Positions 47,748-59,546 of a stretch of DNA of 64,000 bases are shown here, piece by piece. This DNA comes from Vitrella brassicaformis (Eukaryota > Sar > Vitrellaceae). Location of the stretch: contig CDMY01000802.1 of assembly GCA_001179505.1 (NCBI GenBank), forward strand, positions 195,662-259,661, written 5' to 3'. Position 1 is the stretch's first letter, and each line of letters starts with the position of its first letter. The position numbers were made by a program, and so were the translations under genes. The notes below the pieces were generated by a model. The model saw only the letters and a program-made list of their open reading frames with translations. It searched no databases and was not told the origin of the DNA.

Positions 47748-48707
47748 TTAAAATGCGGCAAAAACTACCGCGGTCAGCCCCACGAGCACCGCAATGGCAA
47801 TCTGCGTGCGGCTGGCGCTTGCACGCAGCACCTCAATCTCGTCACCCATGAACTCCAGCGACCCGCCAAACAGAGCATCGCCATCCTCATCCCTCTCTCC
47901 AATGTAGCCCTCGGGCAGATCGTCGCTGACGATGGCCTCGTGGTAGCAGCTGCGGATGTCGGCAGCAGGCTGGTGACTGCCGCCGCTGCCACCCCAGCCC
48001 AAATGCAGCGCCGCACCGATATTCACATTCTCACAGCACACATCTGCCCCCCTCACCGCCACAGTCACAAACGTCTCATTTGAGTCGAGGTCCATCTTGG
48101 TCGGTGTGGGGAAGTGGCCCGCCAACGAGAACCGCCACACATCACACATGTAGTTGAGGGTGCCTGTCTTGTTTACATCGGTGAACTTTCGGGTGTGGTC
48201 GTCGGGCTGCAGCAGACCGCCACCGATATAATAGCCGAACACATACTCGTCCTTTTTGATCACCAACACCAGAGGCAGTGCGTTGCCCACTCGGTCCAGC
48301 AGGTTGCCATATTCAGTGCCGTGCACAGATGTCCTACACACATGCACACACACACACACACACAGACGGTGAAGGATCTTCCAGCCATTGTTGACATGGC
48401 ATGATGTGTGTGTACCGGTAGAGGGAGATGAGTTCTGTGGTGTCATTGACCAGCAGGCCAAGCAGCGCATCATACTCCGACGCTGACAGCGATGTGCCGT
48501 TCGGCAGGTCACTCTGCACACGACGCAGATGCACCTGAAACACACGAGTCAGTCAGTCAGTCACGCCACACCAAAACATTTATGTCTGTGAATGAATGAA
48601 TGAATGAATGGGTGACTGACTCGTGGATGTGCTCATACCTGTTGTGCCTCAGCAGACGTCCATGCCACAGAGAGAATCAACAGGTAAACCACTGCCCGAA
48701 TCGCCAT
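47748..48707 (-). CDS. TLDc-domain protein 2, signal peptide and C-terminal membrane anchor
   Basis: Three exons. Exon 1 (48639-48707) encodes MAIRAVVYLLILSVAWTSAE, a signal peptide ending AQQ. Exon 2 reads VHLRRVQSDLPNGTSLSASE then YDALLGLLVNDTTELISLYR. Exon 3 is one long block: RTSVHGTEYGNLLDRVGNAL, PLVLVIKKDEYVFGYYIGG, WRFSLAGHFPTPTKMDLDS, PAADIRSCYHEAIVSDDLPE, GGSLEFMGDEIEVLRASASR. It then ends in a hydrophobic IAIAVLVGLTAVVFAAF, stop at 47748. That end suits a type I transmembrane or GPI-type anchor. Cysteines (DVCCENV, YMCDV, IRSCY) suit an exported domain. Intact, unlike its paralogue at 37288-38906. The function of an extracellular TLDc domain is unknown to me. Confidence 0.85.
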
Positions 48708-49037
48708 GACCTGGAGCCAACAGAGTGTTCTTATTGAGTTCTGTCGATCAGCAAAGGCAGCCAGATGAACAAAGGTGAGCTCCAGAAGAAGACACAGAGG
48801 AGAGGGAGACAGGGAAGGGGAGAGGAGGGGAGCTCTCTATCGGGGCCTGTTGATCGGAGCTGCCGCTTCCGAGATTTCTGTGTGCAACCTCATCGGGGAG
48901 CCAGCCCCCTTCATTTGCCGCCTCTCATCTGTCGTCTCCTTTTCTCCCGGCACACGATCTGCAAGCTCAGCTGCTTCTGGGAGAGGGGACCCGATAAGCG
49001 TGAGTCTGTTCTGTGAGCTTGACATAAGGCAAGGCTG
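48708..49037. promoter_or_regulatory. Divergent region between TLDc gene 2 and PAN-like gene 1
   Basis: 330 bases between the two starts. Purine-rich GAGGAGAGGGAGACAGGGAA at about 48791, then a stretch shared with the region upstream of TLDc gene 1 (48840-48875). No TATA box is obvious. The promoter role is inferred from the divergent layout. Confidence 0.45.
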
Positions 49038-50432
49038 ATGATCCATCGCCCTTTGCTTCTCCACGTTAATGGTCTGTGGCTGTTGCTGCTGGTGCTGCTG
49101 TCATCGAGATCTGCATGTGCCCAGCAGCAGCAGCCCGATGACATCGACGGCTTTGTCAGTCAGCAGGCAGCATCGCTTGACCAGCTGGACCCCGGCTGCT
49201 GGGTGAGCCAACCACATGGAGCACACGCACAGACAGAGTAGCCGAGTTATGACGTTGCCTCTGTGTGCCTGCAGACGTGGAAGTCGACGTTGATGGGTGG
49301 GGTCGGGTGGGTGGGCCAGCATACCAACCGGGAACGGATACATTTGTGTGCCATCTGCATGTGTGCAGGCACTTATCTGGAGGGTTCCGACCCCATATCG
49401 AAGCGATACGTGTGGCTGACTGACGGGTGCGCCAAGGCTTGCCAAGAGAACCAAGATTGCAAGGCATGGAGCTTCGACTGGTAAATCAGTATGTCGCCAT
49501 CCATCGACCCACCCCACTTTTCCCAACATTCATGTGTGTATGGTGGATGGATGGGTGTGGTGCAGGAAGGGTGAGTGTTTCCTTCTGTCCAACGTGACTG
49601 CGGTGCGTCGGGCGGGCGACAGCGACGGGCGGGGCTTCGCGGCCATTGCTATGGGCAAGAAGGGCAGCTCAGACTGCCGCTCTCTCGACGAAAGACACCC
49701 ATGCATCCAACACAACGTCAAAATACTCTGGTCAGCCGGCTGGGAGAGGGAGGGAGAGAGAGAAGATGCAGATGTGTGTGTGTCGCAGGTCTGACATCAG
49801 CTACAAGTACGCCGACGCCAATCTGACGGTGGATGAGTGTCAGCAGGCGTGCATCGACATGATCGAGTGCCGCTTCTTCACACACATCGCTCTGCCAGGC
49901 CAAACCAGACAGTGGTACACACGCACCCCACACACGCCATCCCACGCCAACCACCCACCCACGCACTCTCTCTCTCTCTCTCTCTCTCTCCATCTCTCTC
50001 TGTCAGCTTTATGAAGAATGCGGGGGTTGACGACAACAAGGTATGCTCGGAGCACGCCACGAGCGGCTTCGTGTACGCCCGGGACTGCGGAGCGCCGAGT
50101 GAGCCTCTGGAGCCGGCGGACGGCGACGTGCAGAGGCTGACCAGCCAGGGGCTCTCACTCTCACTGGAGCTGCTGCAGTCGTCATACCCGCCGTATCCAG
50201 TGGCCGAAGGTGCGTGTGGGGATGTGGCCGAGCCACACAGATCTGCATCTTCTCGTGTGGGTGTGGGTGTGGGTGGGGTCCGACAGAGGCTTACGAGAAG
50301 GTCAATGTGTGTGGGTGCTACAAGGAGGCCACTAAGCCTTACTTTGAGCGGCTGGACGGCGGCTCAGACATGGGCATCGACCCAGACAAGCCGCCCGAAT
50401 ACGCGCCGGGGAGCGCCGAAGTGATACAGGTC

Positions 50433-50470
<38 letters not shown>

Positions 50471-52177
50471 GAGAGAGAGAGATCTGCTGTGCTATCCATT
50501 GTGTGCAGGAGGTTCCGACCTACCTGATGCCTCCCCGTCGGTGCCAGCTGTTTTGCCAGGCGCATGCCGAGTGCGAGCACTTCAGCAGCAGGTGGAACAG
50601 GTGCTCTGTGGAAGAAAGTCACCAAATGGGAGGAAGACCCGGATTTACCCGACCTTTCGGGGCCGAAGCTCTGCCCGCGGGACAAACTCAGTGAGCGAAA
50701 GGGGATGGATGTCGTGGGCGTGTTGTGTGACCATGTGTGCGTGTGCGTGTGTGTGTGTGTGTTCAGGCGAGGGCCTCTTATGCGACTCTGGTGGGCGACA
50801 TAGAAGGAAGAAGAGACCACCCCTCATGTGTGTCTGTGTCTCTGTGTGTGTCGTCGGCCTGCAGCATTCTACCGTGAGCGATACACGCCCTTCTCCCTCT
50901 TCGTGCTCAAAGTCAAGAATGTCCGTGTGCCGCTTGGCGACTCGTGCCCTCTTGAAATCAACTGGCCGTCGCTCTCATGGATGGTTGCCGCCTTCGTGCT
51001 GCTGATCGGCTGCTTCACGGTCGCCTGTGTGTCGCGCGTGTACCATGAGAAGCGGACGAGCGTCTTGGCCGTCATGATTGCCGCCGTGTCCTGCTGGGAT
51101 TTCATCACTGACTGGTGCGTGAGGGCGAGGTGGGTGGGGCACACGCAGCGGAGCACTCGTGATCATCTGTGTGTGTGGGGGTTGCATTCACTGCACCAGT
51201 GCGTTTGTGGCGCGATCATATTCTGACGACGAGCGCATGATATGGGTGTTCTGGGCGGGGAGCTTCCACCTGTTGGCCTTGGTGCTGTCCAACACGCTCA
51301 CACTCATCTACATGACGCGCAGCAGAAACGAACAGGGGCACAACTTCCGTAAGTGACCACTTATCCACCCATCCACACACATATACACAGATGGATCGAC
51401 CGCTCCCTCCGTATGTGTGTGTTGAAGGTCGTTGGATGGACAAGAACCGACACGTGAACCACGCGGGGGTGCTCTTGGTGGCGACGAGCTCATTTCTGCA
51501 CCTGGGAGTGCTTCACCTGTTCGCTTCTCGGCTGTTCGGGTGGACACTGTTCTCTCTGCGCGTCAAGACCAAGTCCTTTCTCACACTGGAGGTCCTCACT
51601 CTCCTCGGTCAGCCAGCCGATTTGCAGGGCGAGGAGGGAGGGAGGGGAACAGATGAACTGACTGTAATGATTGCCATGCGTGTGTGTCGTCTCTGTGCGG
51701 TGCTACCCATTCCATTCACAGAGGATGTGCCGCAGGTGGCTTTGCAGGCCTACGTGTTGCTCAACCAGTCAGGAACAGGCAGCATCCCATCAGGTATGCC
51801 GATCGATGGACGGATGGACGGATGGATGGATGAATGGATGAATGGACGGGCTGGACCACCCATTTCCCCAAAGCCCTGACGCACCATCCGTCATTTCTCC
51901 CTGTGTGTGTGTGTGTGTGTCAGTGACTCTGGTGTCGCTGCTGACGTCGGTCTTTCAGATCCTCAAGCTGCTGCTGTTCCTCCTCCGCTACGCCCTGCAC
52001 TCGGTCCTGCCATCCGTCGCCATGAAGGACGGCAACAGCAGCAGCAGCATCAGCACCAAGCCCATCACAGGCACACCCACGGCGACCGAGCCGTCCACCT
52101 CACACGCACCTTCATCGGTGGCCTTCGTCGTCACGACACAGACCACCAGCGGCGGCGAAAGTGACGCAGACGAGTGA
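49038..52177 (+). CDS. Secreted PAN/apple-like, Cys-rich multi-span membrane protein 1
   Basis: Start MIHRPLLLHVNGLWLLLLVL, signal peptide ending near SACAQ. Extracellular part with PAN/apple-like patterns: YVWLTDGCAKACQENQDCKA + WSFDW; LTVDECQQACIDMIECRFFT; CQLFCQAHAECEHFSSRWNR. The C-terminal half has membrane spans: SWMVAAFVLLIGCFTVACVS, VLAVMIAAVSCWDFITDW, WVFWAGSFHLLALVLSNTLT, VLLVATSSFLHLGVLHLFAS. Then EDVPQVALQAYVLLNQSG, which faintly recalls XK-type proteins, and LVSLLTSVFQILKLLLFLLR, ending in a Ser/Thr-rich tail (SGGESDADE). About eleven introns. Around 50603 the frame shifts (about 2 bases missing relative to the paralogue) between SSRWNRC and LWKKVTKWEEDPDLP, so the copy may be damaged. 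It could be a surface receptor; ligand unknown. Confidence 0.65.
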
Positions 52178-53631
52178 CGTGACGCCTGGGGTGGTGTGTG
52201 TGGGAGGGGCGGAGTGGGACGGGACGGCTTTATTTGTGTGGTGGCTTTGTTTCGCGTGTGAGTTGTTTGTGGTCCGTCCGGAGTGACCGAACGTTCGTCC
52301 TCGTGTGGGTTTTATTTGTGTGTGGTGTTTGTGGTCGTCCGGAGTTGGCTGGCTATTGCCACGTGTCGGTTTGTGAGCGTACTCTGTGAGCTTTTGACAC
52401 CTTGGTTTTGGGCTGGTGCGTTGGTTGGTTGGCTGCGTGTGTGTGTGTGTGTGTGGATATGGTGTCGCCGGCCATTTCTTTTCACTGCCGATGTGAGTGG
52501 TCGCTGTCTGTCTGTCTGTCTGTCTGTCTGTGGCTCTTGAGGTGCCATCCCTCCCTCGGTGCCTTCATTCTCTCTCCGCTGGATTGAGCTGACTCTGCAG
52601 AAGTGCATGTGTCGGTGCACACTACACTCTCGCTCTGTCTGTGTGTGTGTCCGTCTGTCTGTCTGTCTGTCTGTGGCACTGTGCGTGTTGTCGGCCGGCT
52701 GGATCATGCATTTCCCTCCCTCGCTTTGTCCGTCCGTCTGTAGTGTCTGTCGCGGTTTTGTCAAGTATATCCAGGCGTACTTGTCATGATGTGGTGCGTG
52801 TGGTAGTATAAGCGTGGATGGAATGGCTGCATTCGTGGTTGAGCCCATCGGCTGTCTTCGTGTGTGGCATGTTTATTATATGGATGGACGTGAGAGCCAG
52901 CTGAGCTGCATCGTTTGCCGTGCTTACTGGAGCAGCAGCCAGCCAGCCGTGCTTGCTGCATCGTCTGCCTGTCCGAACGAACATGTACCTTCGTGTCAGT
53001 CAGCCGGTAGGCTGATCCCTCTCTCTCTCTGTGGTGTGTGGGTGTGTGTATGCAGCGGGCAGTTAGTGCTGTCTGCTGTCCTGCCTGGGCACTGCCGCTT
53101 TTTGATGCAGTCAGTCAGTCAGTGTTTAAGATTGAGAGCCAGCCAGTGATTCCTTCCCTTCATGCTGTGGGTGCGGTGGATGGGATGTACCGTAGACTCA
53201 TTCATTCGTGTGCCCTGGGTGTGTGCGAGCGCGCACCCCTGGGTGTGCAGTGCAAAAGCACCGCGTGGGCGGCTGCTGTGTCGAATCGGAGGTCTTATCG
53301 GGGACCACTTGGTTGGTTGGTTATTGTTTAGCGCTCTGCATGCTTTGCTACATGCATGACATTGCGGGGGGGGATACCTCTGCAAGCTCTGCAAGCTAAG
53401 CGTGCAGGATCTCCGTCTTTCAGCGCCAAATCGAAAAGCCCCGATATGCTATCCGCGGTGGCTATCCGCGAATTCCGTAAACGACCATTCAACGCTCCTT
53501 CTGGGCAGCAGGGGCAGTGGCACGCGCCTGCTGATCTTTTTGGTGCCATGCACAACGGATCCAACGCCTTTGTCCAGGGCACTCATCGAGGGTGCCGATC
53601 TGACCTGATCTGACACGTCTGGGCGAGGAGA
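52178..53631. other. Intergenic between the two PAN-like genes
   Basis: T/G-rich simple sequence: (TG)n near 52438, (GTCT)n at about 52508-52530 and 52650-52675. From about 53370 it becomes ordinary mixed sequence and probably carries the promoter of the next gene. No coding sequence recognised. Confidence 0.5.
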
Positions 53632-56006
53632 ATGACAAGCATGGCGGTGGTGGTGTGTCCCTTGGTCGGCTTGTTGATCGCTGTGCTTGTGCCCCGTGCC
53701 GCCGAGTGCTATCGAATGGAGCCTGACCGTGAGCAACAGGATGAGGGAGGGAGGCCGCGCTATCCATGGGCGACGCTCTCTGCTGCTGCGTGTGTGTCTG
53801 TGTGGCTTCTTCCGTTGCCTGTGTCCATCCATCAGAGGGTGAGGCCGTGAGCAACAGGATGAGGGAGGGAGGCCGCGCTATCCATGGGCGACGCTCTCTG
53901 CTGCTGCGTGTGTGTCTGTGTGGCTTCTTCCATTGCCTGTGTCCATCCATCAGAGGGTGAGGCATCCGCGACGGCGGTCGCTCCTCCGACTGCGTGTCGC
54001 CCGACAACGTCACCGTCGCTCCCGCGCCTGGGGCTTCATGCTATGAGTGGTAAACAGAGTGACTGACACACGGACGGGACGGGAACAGCAGGTCGGTCCT
54101 GCAAGGCAAGTTGGTCGACTGATGGCTGCACGTAGGGATTATGACTACGAGGGGCACAATTTGACAGCCATCATCGAGCGCAAGGGGCTGGGACACATGG
54201 TCAGTCAATCAATCACTTAATTCATCACTTCACACAGGCGATTGAATCCCCCACCCACTGGACTGGATGGCTTGCCTGTCTGCCTGCCTGCCTTGTGAGT
54301 GCGGTGCAGGTTGCGCGGCCATTGTCAGTCATACTCTCGCACCATGTCATCCCCACACACACTCGGACACGCACCCTCTCTCTCCTCCCTCTGTGTGTGT
54401 GTGTGAGTGCAGCGACTGTGCACGGGGCTGCGAAGCGGAGCCCGCGTGCATGGCGTGAACCTACTCCAAGAAGCTGGGCTGCTACATCAAATCCTCCGAC
54501 GCCGGCAGGCGGCACGTGCCGCCAAACGATCAGAACTACTTCGTCAGCGGCAAAAAGTACAGCTACGACTGCGACAGAGGTTTGCATACACACCACACTA
54601 CACCCTCTCTATCAGAGAGAGGTTGACGGATGAATCGATGGGTGGGTGCAGGCGGGCTCGTGTCGCCGTGCTATGAGTACAACGTGGCGGGGCTGTTCGT
54701 CACGCCCCGCAGCCACAACAGGATCGGCATCGAGAACACCACCACCGAGGGCTGCCATGACATCTGCAAGGGGGTCAGACACACACACACACACACACAC
54801 GCACACAGCTGGTTTCCACACGTGACTGTCCTGTGTGTTGGTGTGCAGATTCCCGGTTGTCTGATGTTCACCTGGTTCCACAAGTACCCCCGTGACCAGA
54901 AGGTCGTCGACGGCGTGTGCTTCCTATTCGGCAACAAAGACAGAAAAATCTGCCACCCAGGCGCCGTACGCTACAAACCACACATCCATCCATCCATCAA
55001 TCCATCCAGCTGTGTGGGTGTGTGTGTGCAGGTGACAGGATGGGTGGAGTCCCATGACTGCGGCCCCCAGGAGGGCTCATCCTTCCCTCCCCCGCCGCTG
55101 CCCCCAATGACGCACGACTGGCAGCACCTCTCGCCGGCAGACCCCTCGCTCTACTACGGCCTCCCCACCGACCCTGACTCACGAGCTCTCGGCAAGAAGG
55201 GCAGCAGAGGGGAGCGGAGCTACCACAGGGGCGACTTGGGAGCTCCGCCTTACCTGACCAAGGAGCTGAGGTACCAGGTCCGCTTCAACGAGCTGGCGAG
55301 GAAGCAGAACGAGAACTGTGGATGTTACCACTTGGTGGGGACACACAAACACACACACACGCACACACACACACACACAGAGACGGACAGACAGACAGAC
55401 TCACACACAGAGTCTGTCTCATGTGTGTGGTGGCTGTGTGTGTTGTCTACAGGGGGTGCAGCCTGACCCCAGCACCGCTGTCGTGCTTTCCAACATGCAG
55501 CTGTGAGCGACCACACACGAATGGAGTGCCCACACACAGACACACACAACGATTGCAAGTATGTCTGTGGCTGTGCGTGTCTGTGCAGCTTGTACTTTCC
55601 TCCCGAGCAATGTCAGAGCCTTTGTCAGGCGGACCGGGAGTGCGATGCCTTCAGCAGCATGCGCTTCCAGTGCCTCCTGTGGAAAAACGTCACACGATGG
55701 TCACTTGACCAGGTGGAACCCATATCCATCAGTGGGCCCAAGTGGTGCCCCGGCGCACTCCTTGGTAAGGGGGGCGGATGGCCGGGTGGTGGTTCGGTTT
55801 CTTACCAACACAGGCAAAGCATCATTACTTTCGTGTGGTGTGTGTGTGATTGTGTGGTTTTCAGAACAAGGGTATGTGTGTGGGGTGGAGCACTATCGGC
55901 AACGTTTCACCTCGCTAGCGTTGCTCCTCCTGCGGGTACCCGACGTCACAATGCCATACGGCCAACCCTGCTCTTTTGAGGTCAGCGGCGCACACACACA
56001 GACACA

Positions 56007-56040
<34 letters not shown>

Positions 56041-57724
56041 TGAGGTCGTATGAGTGCATTCACCATGTGTGTGTGGGCTGTGCGTTGTGCAGATCGACAG
56101 CCGTCCCTTGGTTGCCGTGTTGATTGTGGTGATGGTGGTTCTCTTGAGCGTCGGTCTCGCATACCACAGCAAGAAGCGCCACTCAGGCACCGTAATCTGG
56201 CGAGTTGTCGCGGCGGTCCTGGCTGGACTCGCATCAATCGTCCACAGTGAGCTCACACCCAGAGAGAGAGAGAGAGACAGAGAGAGAGAGGAATGGGTGG
56301 CTGATGGTTCTGTCCGTGTGTGTGGTGTGCAGTTGTGTTTGTGGCGTCTCTGTTTCGGTTCGGCAGCGGAGCCGGTCTGGTGTTTTGGGTCGGCTGTGCG
56401 CACTTCCTCTTCCTCATCCTCTTCAACGAAGCCAGCGTCGTCATTGTCAATCTCGCATGGGTAAGTATGTGAGTGCTGGTTGATCCTTTTCACTCACACA
56501 CACAAACTGCGCGTGTGTGTGTCCGTGTGTGTGTGTGCTGTGCAGGTGACACGGCACACGACGTACCGCACTCTGTTCCAGCACCGGCACAAGCCGGCCA
56601 AGGTGACGACGCTGGCAGACATCCGTGTGGACGACAAGGCCACCACCACCATGGCCACCCCCACCCCTCTGCCAACGCCACCCCCCAGCCGCAGCACGTC
56701 GGCCGTCAAAAAGGGCTTCACCACTGAAGCCTCATTCCAACACCAGCAGCATGATGACGAGCATCAGCACCATGCGCACGAGCCCAAGGATCAGACAGAT
56801 GACGTCTGCCTGTCGGGCGCCATAGCCGCGCCGTCCTTTCAGATGCACATGCACATGAACGCTCCCCCAGAGGCCGATTCGTCCCGGTGCGTCTTCCCCT
56901 CCATCCTTCAAGCGCTCAAGGCCCATCCCAGCGCTCCAATCGCCGCTGAAAGCAGCCCAGACTCACCACCTCCACTACTGCCGCTGCCAGTGCCGCAATC
57001 CCTGCCTGCTGCCAGCCACGCCGCCACGCTAGAGCAACGAGCAGAGAAGCCCCCCAAGCCGACCCTTTCGGACATCCATGAGGACTCCCAGAGAACCACC
57101 CTGGCACCAGAAACAGGCCGCTCGACCTTCTGCCCATTCACCACATCAGCCTTCGAGCCCGCCACCAGTGCCACTCCCACTGCAACCGAGGAGAAAAGCG
57201 TCGAGCGCGAGAGCAGTGTTGCCAGCAAAGCAGCGGAGGGGGACGGGAAGCGCGGCGTGCGGTGGGGCAGGGCGCTCACTCAGGATGAGTGGGAGGGCGA
57301 GGAGGAGGCCCGCGCTTTCGGCCCCATGTTCGTGTCCGTCCTGTTCGGCTCGTTTCTCAGCGTGGGGGTGCTGCACGTGTGCTGGAGCTCCCTCTTCTCC
57401 CTGCCCTTCTTCTCTATCCCTGTGTCGGCCACCGCTTTTGAGACCTTTGAGCTGCTGTCCCTCGTCGGGGATGGGCCCTTCCTCGCCATTCAGGTGCGTA
57501 TGTGGGGGGGTGGATGGCACACACCGGGACTGATTTGTGTGTGTGTGTGTGTGCCTGTGTGTGTGCAGCTGCTGACAGTGTTCTTGAGCAGCCGTGACGG
57601 GTACTTTGCGGACTCGGTGCCGCCGGTGGCGCTGGCAGCGATCCTCCTGTCAGCGGGCAACATAGGGGGTGTGGTGGTGCGGTTCGCATGGTCTCGGATC
57701 AGACGAGCCACCAAACACAAATAA
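53632..57724 (+). CDS. Secreted PAN/apple-like, Cys-rich multi-span membrane protein 2 (in-frame TGA)
   Basis: Start MTSMAVVVCPLVGLLIAVLV, signal peptide (RAAEC). Extracellular exons: SSDCVSPDNVTVAPAPGASC; WDYDYEGHNLTAIIERKGLG; CSDCARGCEAEPACMA, then TGA at 54456-54458 where a Trp is expected, then TYSKKLGCYIKSSDAGRRHV. Downstream the frame stays good: GGLVSPCYEYNVAGLFVTPR, GCHDICKGIPGCLMFTWFHK, LYFPPEQCQSLCQADRECDA, FSSMRFQCLLWKNVTRW. Membrane spans: PLVAVLIVVMVVLLSVGLAY, WRVVAAVLAGLASIVHIVFV, GLVFWVGCAHFLFLILFNEA. A long Pro/Ser/His-rich cytosolic loop (about 56590-57290) and further spans follow (FVSVLFGSFLSVGVLHVCWS, ELLSLVGDGPFLAIQLLTVF), ending RIRRATKHK. Some acceptors appear to be GAG rather than CAG. 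Same plan as the gene at 49038. Confidence 0.65.
53729..53964. repeat. 118-base tandem duplication of intron 1
   Basis: Units 53729-53846 and 53847-53964 differ at about two positions. Each begins with the intron donor (GTGAGCAACAGG) and ends with the acceptor region (GAGGGTGAGGC), so donor and acceptor sites are both doubled. Confidence 0.9.
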
Positions 57725-59546
57725 CACACACAACACATGTGACACATGACATAGTCAGTCAGTTGTTCCTTTGTTCCTGCGCTGCGCTGCGCGGTCTCTC
57801 TATCTGTCTGTCTGTCCACCGTTGCCCGTGTTTGTGCGTATGAGTGTATGCGTGTTTGTGTGCGTGTCGAATGAATGGCGTTTTATTCATTCATTCATGC
57901 GATTCGTGGGTGTGGGTGTGTGTCTGCCTTGTCTGTCTGCCTGTATGCGCGTGTGCGGTGAGAGCTTTGCTGTGTGCTTCGTACGTACGTGCAGATGCCG
58001 GCAGTTTAAGTGACTGAGTGAGGTTTTCTTCCTTCATCTGTGTGGCTGGCGTGGTGTCGCATGTTGCCCGTCCGTCCCTCCATCCGTCGTTCGTGTCGGT
58101 CTGTCTGCCTGTCTGTCTGTCTGTCTGTCAGTATTTCTTGTTGGCATGTTGTGTTGGCGTACTTTACCTCTCCGAATGAGTCAGCCAGCTGATGGCTTTC
58201 CTGGCGTGGTCTGGGGCGGCGTGCAAGTCTCTTCGATTGTCATGTCAGTGTGGATGTGTTGATGTGGGTGGATGGAGCCGTGCACATGCAGTGCTGCTGA
58301 CCTACATGGATGCATGGGCCCATGCAGGAAGGACTGACGAAAGGCCGGCCCGCCATACGATACGTTCGGTCGGCCACGCGTACGTTCGTTTGTTGGCGTG
58401 ACGCAGATTGCGGGCGGAAGGGGCAGGTAGGCAGGAAGTCGAGATTTTTCCCTCCTTGGGCCTGCTTGGAGTTAGGAATGAATTCGATGTCCGTTCTCCC
58501 TCTCTGTGTGTGGGTGTGTGTGTCGTGTAAGTCGGATTTTCTGACGTCTTTGTAGGGAGCGAACCGGGGAGTGAGCTGGTGAAAGCGCGACATACATACA
58601 CACATGCGTGGGCGGGATGACTGGATGGAAAGATGAGGCTGGAGATGGGCACATCTGTAGGGCCCTCTCCGCGTAGCTGTCCTCTTCCCCTCCCTCTCTC
58701 TCGTCCTCGGCGTCTGTGTGCATCTGTGTGAACACTGCGATGCGTGTGGGGTGGGAGCAGTGAGTGAGAAAGCAAACATTTCCTGCAGTTTTTGCTTGCA
58801 TTTCACGTGGACACGTGAGTGGGTGGGTGCCTTCGTCCTTGTAGACATAATGGATCGGATCAAACAACTTTACACGCGCACACACACACATGACAGCACT
58901 GAGTGAGTGGCCGGCTGCTGTGGGTGGGTGCAGTGACTGTCTCTAATGTAAGGCAGGCCAGACCTCGTGTGGACGAATCCGAGCTGCTCCGAAACAAGTG
59001 CGCGTGTCTGTGTGATGCAGTGGGTGTATGTATCTGTGTGATGTGATGCTGCTCAAGTGACGTACGGAGTTGGTTTGGGGATGTCTGACTGGGTGACTGA
59101 CTGGTGGTGCGGGTGCGGGGCGGGGAAGGAAGGGTGTGGTGTGTCGTCTGTTTGTCGGACGGACGGGACAGCGCGAATGAAATGGAGTCAATGCTGGATG
59201 GCAGCCGCTCCTCATTGGCCCTTCAATTAAGGCATGGAAGCAGTACCGAAAGAAGTGCCGCACGACAGAGAACCACACACACACACACACACACATACAC
59301 ACATGCATTCACACGCGCATACACCCACGTATAATCAATACTACAAAAAATGGGGCTAGATAGATACAGAGAGAAGAAACACACCCATAAACCTTAATGA
59401 CGTCCTGTTCTCCACACCGATAGACTATGCCTCCACAAATCTAACGAGCAGCGACCGACGAACACGCCAGGTCGCCCTCACTGCAGCCAGCCGCTGCCCG
59501 CATACACACCTGTCTCTGTCTGTTTCTCTGTCTCTCTGCGCTCGCT
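57725..59546. other. Long convergent intergenic region, no gene seen
   Basis: T/G-rich on the plus strand from 57725 to about 59160 ((GTCT)n at 58105-58128, many TGTG words), then C/A-rich from about 59270 ((CA)n at 59275-59300). The switch lies between the 3' ends of the convergent genes. No splice-structured reading frame found. Confidence 0.5.

Noticed and set aside
37666-54458. Use of a variant nuclear genetic code (TAG and TGA as Trp)
   Set aside because: Many genes here end in TAG or TGA at the expected place (3671, 10664, 15969, 34909, 52175), so a general reassignment does not fit; local mutation, readthrough or editing is more likely.
57725-59546. Short plus-strand signal-peptide-like frames in the TG-rich gap
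   Set aside because: Cys/Val-rich peptides from TGTG repeats; no splice structure or similarity to other parts of the window.
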